From: DATKUK01 sp035530655
GTDB lineage: Bacteria > Planctomycetota > Phycisphaerae > UBA1845 > DATKUK01
Assembly (NCBI GenBank): GCA_035530655.1
Contig: DATKUK010000122.1
Coordinates: 1 to 64,000 of the forward strand
Direction of reading: 5' to 3'
DNA: 64,000 nt
Part shown: piece after piece, positions 60,615-64,000 of the stretch
How positions within the stretch are numbered: position 1 is the stretch's first letter
How the letters are laid out: every line of letters starts with the position of its first letter
Program-made: the position numbers and the translations under genes
The notes under the pieces: model-generated
Database searches by the model: none
Seen by the model: the letters and a program-made list of their open reading frames with translations, nothing else
Told to the model about the DNA's origin: nothing

Positions 60615-60643
60615 ATTATAGAGAAGGCACCGCTGGGCACCAA
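60615..60643 (-). promoter_or_regulatory. Promoter of the PA14-PKD-TPR gene, predicted leaderless
   Basis: Minus strand: TTGGTG (60638-60643), 17-base spacer, TATAAT (60615-60620, perfect), then 7 bases to the ATG at 60607. The expected +1 is the A of the start codon. No other ribosome-binding site exists before the start. Confidence 0.65.
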
Positions 60644-60693
60644 TTCGCCGCGCAACGACTCACCCACGAATCGCCGCCGTAGGGCTGATCTGC

Positions 60694-60722
60694 TTGAGTT
60701 TTCTGCCCGCAACAGGTGTAAT
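60694..60722 (+). promoter_or_regulatory. Promoter of the HAD/ABC operon
   Basis: TTGAGT (60694-60699), 17-base spacer, TGTAAT (60717-60722). Start site near 60729 gives a leader of about 30 bases containing GGAG, 8 bases before the TTG at 60760. It is divergent to the previous promoter. Confidence 0.65.
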
Positions 60723-60759
60723 GCGTCACGTGTATGAGTAGTAGCATGGAGCCGGGAAG

Positions 60760-61347
60760 TTGGCGGATGTGGAAGCGATTATCTTCGACCTCGACGGGAC
60801 GCTCACCAGGCCCGTCCTGGACTTCGATGCGATCCGGACCGAGTTGGGTCTTCCGCCCGGGCCGTTGCTGGAGCGCATGGAAACCATGTCGTCCGAGCAG
60901 CGCCGCCGGGCCGAGCAGGTCCTGCACCGGCATGAGGCCCAGGCTGCCCGGCACAGCGAGCTGCACGACGGGGCGAGCCCGGCCCTGCGTGCCCTCCACG
61001 ATCGGGGGCTGCGCCTGGCTATCCTGACGCGCAACTCGCGGCGATCGGTGCAGACCGTGCTCGATCGCCACGGTCTGACAGGGCTGTTCGAGGTGGCCTA
61101 CACTCGGGAAGACGGGCCCGCCAAGCCCTCACCCCAGCCGGTGTTGGAGATATGTCGGCGGCTCGGAGTGGGCGCCGGGCGTACGTGGGTGGTGGGCGAT
61201 TATCTGTTCGACATCCAGGCCGGCAGGGCGGCCGGCGCGGGGGCGACGGCGTTGATGATCGGCGACAAGGAGCCGCCCGAGTACGCCGACCAGGCCGACC
61301 ATGTGATACGCCGACTCGATCAACTGCTGGAGTTGGTGGACGTATGA
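60760..61347 (+). CDS. HAD-superfamily phosphatase
   Basis: A 195-residue protein starting at TTG, supported by GGAG 8 bases ahead. HAD motifs in order: DLDGTLT (nucleophile and acid Asp), TRNSR (Ser/Thr site), Lys in GPAKPSP, and GDYLFDIQAG (Asp pair). The sequence resembles phosphoglycolate phosphatase-like enzymes but the substrate is not fixed. Its stop overlaps the permease start (ATGA). Confidence 0.92.
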   Translation: MADVEAIIFDLDGTLTRPVLDFDAIRTELGLPPGPLLERMETMSSEQRRRAEQVLHRHEAQAARHSELHDGASPALRALHDRGLRLAILTRNSRRSVQTVLDRHGLTGLFEVAYTREDGPAKPSPQPVLEICRRLGVGAGRTWVVGDYLFDIQAGRAAGAGATALMIGDKEPPEYADQADHVIRRLDQLLELVDV

Positions 61348-62549
61348 GGACCCGGTCGTTGGCCTTGGCCAATGTGCTGCATCGTCCCCTTCGGGCTGGC
61401 GTGGCGGTGCTCTTTGTGGGGGTGCTGACGGCCCAGATGATCACCGCGCTGGCTCTGTCGCACGGCACGCTCAATGAGGTCGCCGAGCGTTTCCAGAGCG
61501 TCGATGCCGAATTGGTTGTGTTGCCGCGGCAGGAGAACGTGATTTTTACTGCCGGGGCCGCGTTCTCCGACAAATACATACCCCTTATCCGTTCGGTCGA
61601 GGTGGGAGCTCGGCCGGCCGTCGACCATGTGATCCCGGTTCTGTTCGACGTGGCGAAGCTCGGCGGGCAGCAGCAGAGGCTCTTCGCGGTCAGTCGGCGC
61701 GACATTCCAGCGTTTCTGGGCGGACGGAAGCTCGTGGAGGGTCGCTGGTTCGACGACCAAGGCCGGTTCGAGCAGCACGTTGCCTCGCTGAGCGAGTCGG
61801 CGGGGCGATACGATCCGGATAGAGTCGACCCGGCCGAACTGGCCCGCGCCTGCGAGTTGGTGATCGATACGCGTTTGGCTCGTGTAGGCGGCTACAAACC
61901 GCGAGATGAAGTGGACGTCCTGGGGCGCCGGTTTACCATCGTCGGCATTGTCGAGGCGGGTGTCGCCGGGCGCGTGTTCTGCTCATTGGCGGCGCTGCGG
62001 CATATCAAGATGGGCGGGGCCGACTGGTCGAGCACGTACTTCGTCAAGCTTCATGATTCGGTGTCGGCTGAACAGACGGCGGATGTCCTTGCTGCACGGC
62101 TGGGCGCGCGGGTCGAGCTGAAGAGCGACTACAGCAAACTGCTCCGCGAGGGCTTCGCGCAGGTGTTCGCGTATATGATGGGTATCAGCGGGCTGCTGAT
62201 TTTCGGGTGGGTGGTGTTCGTGTTTCTGATCATCTACACGATGGTGCTGGAACGGACGCGTGAGATCGGTATTCTCAAGGCCCTTGGCGCGACGCGCTTC
62301 TTCATTCTGCGGCAGACGGCGTACGAAGCATTGATCATCGCCGGCAGCGGGACCGTGCTGGGCATGGCGCTTTCGTTTGCCGTGCGATGGGCGGCGGATC
62401 GGCTCTTCCCGTTACTGACGATTGATCTCGAGCCTCGATGGTTTGCCCTCGCGCTGGGTATCGGGCTGGTCGGCGGTGTGCTCAGCGCCGCCTACCCGGG
62501 GTGGCGCGCGGCGCGGTGCGATCCGGCCCACGCCCTCAGTTACGAGTGA
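61344..62549 (+). CDS. FtsX-like ABC transporter permease
   Basis: A 401-residue permease of the FtsX/MacB type. One N-terminal helix (about 18-40), a large extracytoplasmic domain (about 45-270), then three helices (about 285-390) with VFLIIYTMVLERTREIGILKALGATRFFIL, the signature of FtsX-like membrane domains. It forms the membrane part of an exporter or lipoprotein-mobilising complex with the next gene. The gap to it is only two bases. Confidence 0.92.
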   Translation: MRTRSLALANVLHRPLRAGVAVLFVGVLTAQMITALALSHGTLNEVAERFQSVDAELVVLPRQENVIFTAGAAFSDKYIPLIRSVEVGARPAVDHVIPVLFDVAKLGGQQQRLFAVSRRDIPAFLGGRKLVEGRWFDDQGRFEQHVASLSESAGRYDPDRVDPAELARACELVIDTRLARVGGYKPRDEVDVLGRRFTIVGIVEAGVAGRVFCSLAALRHIKMGGADWSSTYFVKLHDSVSAEQTADVLAARLGARVELKSDYSKLLREGFAQVFAYMMGISGLLIFGWVVFVFLIIYTMVLERTREIGILKALGATRFFILRQTAYEALIIAGSGTVLGMALSFAVRWAADRLFPLLTIDLEPRWFALALGIGLVGGVLSAAYPGWRAARCDPAHALSYE

Positions 62550-62551
62550 TC

Positions 62552-63223
62552 ATGACGGACGTAATGCTCAACGCGATCGATATTCACTACAGCTACCGCG
62601 AGGGTTCGGTGGTGACGCCCGTGCTGCACGGGATCGACCTTCGCGTGCGGCAGGGCGAGTTCGTGGTGATCGCCGGGCCCAGCGGTTGCGGCAAGAGCAC
62701 GCTGCTGCATGTGGTCGGTCTGATGGCCCGACCCGACCGGGCGCAGGAGTTGACCATAGACGGTCAGGCGGCGTTGGGTTTGTCCGACGCGGCCCGCACC
62801 CGCCTGCGATGCCGAAAGATCGGCTTTGTCTTCCAGCGTTTCAACCTGCTGCCGGTCATCTCGGCGAGGGAGAATATCAACCTGGCTCTGCGCCTGAAGG
62901 GCGAGAGCCTGGACGGGCAGGCAGAGCGCGCACTCGACTCGGTGGGGCTGGCCGAGCTGGCCGCCAAAAAGCCCGGGCAAATGTCCATCGGACAGCAGCA
63001 AAGGGTGGCCATCGCCCGCGCGCTGGCCTGCCGACCTCCGCTGCTGCTGGCCGACGAGCCGACCGGAAACCTCGATTCGGCCAACTCGCTCCGCGTTTTG
63101 GATCTGCTCAAGCAGCTTCAGCACCAACAGGGCCAGACGGTCGTCATGATTACGCATAACGAGATGATCGCCGACTGCGCCGACCGCGTGATAAGGATGA
63201 GAGATGGGCGATTCGAGGACTGA
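62552..63223 (+). CDS. ABC transporter ATP-binding protein (LolD/MacB-like)
   Basis: A 223-residue ATPase. Walker A GPSGCGKS (42-49), Q-loop FVFQRFNLLP, Walker B LLLADEPTGNLD and the H-loop THNE are intact. The signature is MSIGQQQR instead of the usual LSGGQQQR, so the first signature glycine is Ile. It partners with the upstream permease in lipoprotein/lipid export or efflux. The following gene starts 20 bases before its stop. Confidence 0.93.
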   Translation: MTDVMLNAIDIHYSYREGSVVTPVLHGIDLRVRQGEFVVIAGPSGCGKSTLLHVVGLMARPDRAQELTIDGQAALGLSDAARTRLRCRKIGFVFQRFNLLPVISARENINLALRLKGESLDGQAERALDSVGLAELAAKKPGQMSIGQQQRVAIARALACRPPLLLADEPTGNLDSANSLRVLDLLKQLQHQQGQTVVMITHNEMIADCADRVIRMRDGRFED

Positions 63224-64000
63224 ATTGCTTACGGACTTTCTGTTTCGGGCACCCGCAGCCGGCGGCGACCGGCTGAATCTCCGTCTCGCGTTCGTCGTGT
63301 ATCTCGTCTGGATGGCTGTGCTGACCGGTGTCGCAAGGCTCGGCTTTGCCGGCTACGAGGCTGGCTCGACGGTGGGGCTGGTGGTCTGGCTGCTGGCGGG
63401 GTACGTATTCTATCTCTCGCTGTGCTGCACGTTTCTGCCGGCGCCGACGGCGTGGGTCGTCATGTTGCTGGCGTCGGACTACCTGGCTGGGCTGGTTGGC
63501 TTGGAGAATGCCGTCGTCGCTCGCCTGCTGGTGGTGACCACGTTGGGTGCCTTGGGCACGGCGGTAGCTAACCTCAACGAGTATCACGTCCTCACATTCC
63601 TGCTTCGGTATCGTCGTGCTGCATCATTGCGGCGAGCCCGGTTTTACCAGGTTGCGGCTGATTGGTTTGGCCGTTCGCCGTTCTGGGTTCTGATGGCCTT
63701 CAGTCTCGTACCGATACCGGTCGACGTGATCCGGTGGCTGGCGGCGGCGTGCGGCTACTCTCGGTGGCGATACTTCTGGGCATACTTTCTGGGCCGGTGG
63801 GTGCGGTATGCGCTTCTGGCCACGTCGACGGTTTTTCTGGCTCTCGAGCCGTGGCAGATTGCAGGGATCCAGATCGCCCTGGTGGTCCTGGCGACGATGC
63901 GGTTCCTGCCCGGGGTCGTTCGGCGCTTGCAGCGGTGGCGTCAGCAGGCGGCTCTGACTGCGTCGGCCGACGTGCTCGAGCCTGCCGGCCAAACGACGTG
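63204..64000 (+). CDS. DedA/VTT-like membrane protein, cut by window edge
   Basis: The ATG at 63204 has AAGGA 6 bases ahead and overlaps the ATPase by 20 bases, so it belongs to the same operon. The frame stays open to the end of the window (about 265 codons), so the C-terminus is missing. Residues about 160-210 (FWVLMAFSLVPIPVDVIRWLAAACGYSRWRYFWAYFLGRW) match the VTT/SNARE-associated core of DedA proteins, which are lipid scramblases or transporters. At least four hydrophobic helices precede it. Confidence 0.75.
   Translation, partial: MGDSRTELLTDFLFRAPAAGGDRLNLRLAFVVYLVWMAVLTGVARLGFAGYEAGSTVGLVVWLLAGYVFYLSLCCTFLPAPTAWVVMLLASDYLAGLVGLENAVVARLLVVTTLGALGTAVANLNEYHVLTFLLRYRRAASLRRARFYQVAADWFGRSPFWVLMAFSLVPIPVDVIRWLAAACGYSRWRYFWAYFLGRWVRYALLATSTVFLALEPWQIAGIQIALVVLATMRFLPGVVRRLQRWRQQAALTASADVLEPAGQTT

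Noticed and set aside
1..64000. tRNA, rRNA and CRISPR arrays
   Set aside because: No cloverleaf with a GTTCRANYC arm at the right spacing, no rRNA segments and no regular direct-repeat array were found.

Overview
The window is a GC-rich bacterial chromosome segment and most likely comes from a planctomycete (Planctomycetota, possibly Phycisphaerae). The evidence is two formylglycine-type sulfatases, a DUF1571 lipoprotein, a PA14/PKD/TPR protein, a seven-bladed FG-GAP propeller protein, two bactofilins, a YtrA-type GntR regulator and many secreted proteins of no known family. No 16S rRNA is present, so this placement is an inference from gene content. No tRNA, rRNA, CRISPR array, transposase or phage gene was recognised.

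Layout. 0.2-10 kb: carbohydrate and sulfate-ester catabolism, with a secreted transglutaminase-like protein, two sulfatases, a GH42-like glycosidase, a frameshifted aldo/keto reductase and a SpoIIE-type phosphatase. 10-16.3 kb, minus strand: a likely operon of a TPR/CBM9-like secreted protein, a DUF4097-like lipoprotein, a two-domain histidine kinase and an OmpR-type regulator, headed by a pair of 11-bp-spaced direct repeats. 16.6-20 kb: a GntR repressor with a clear promoter/operator, followed by small membrane proteins and a slipin. 20-36.8 kb: mixed accessory and housekeeping genes, including HEAT-repeat, FG-GAP, NTF2-like, ElbB, bactofilin, asparagine synthase, three related lipoproteins, a receiver overlapping an M16 peptidase, and a cyclodeaminase-family protein.

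37-55.5 kb, plus strand: fusA and then a continuous S10-spc-alpha ribosomal supercluster (rpsJ to rplQ) with secY, adk, map and rpoA. The order is canonical, but tuf, rpmD (L30) and infA are missing from their usual places. S4, S14 and L36 keep zinc ligands, and L17 carries a large insertion and a tail. A HIT protein follows.

55.6-64 kb: a processive membrane glycosyltransferase, then a minus-strand pair (PA14/PKD/TPR protein plus DUF1571 lipoprotein), then a tightly overlapping plus-strand operon of HAD phosphatase, FtsX-like permease, LolD/MacB-like ATPase and a DedA/VTT-like membrane protein cut by the window edge.

The main cross-cutting observation is promoter placement. At four well-separated genes without a Shine-Dalgarno sequence, a sigma70-like -10 hexamer lies 7-9 bp before the start codon, which predicts leaderless mRNAs. 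Genes with good ribosome-binding sites have promoters further upstream. No wholly new system can be claimed from sequence alone. The best candidates for follow-up are the leaderless promoter class, the two-component operon with its PhoB-box-like repeats, the GntR operator, the zinc-ribbon bactofilin and the lipoprotein family at 30-32 kb.
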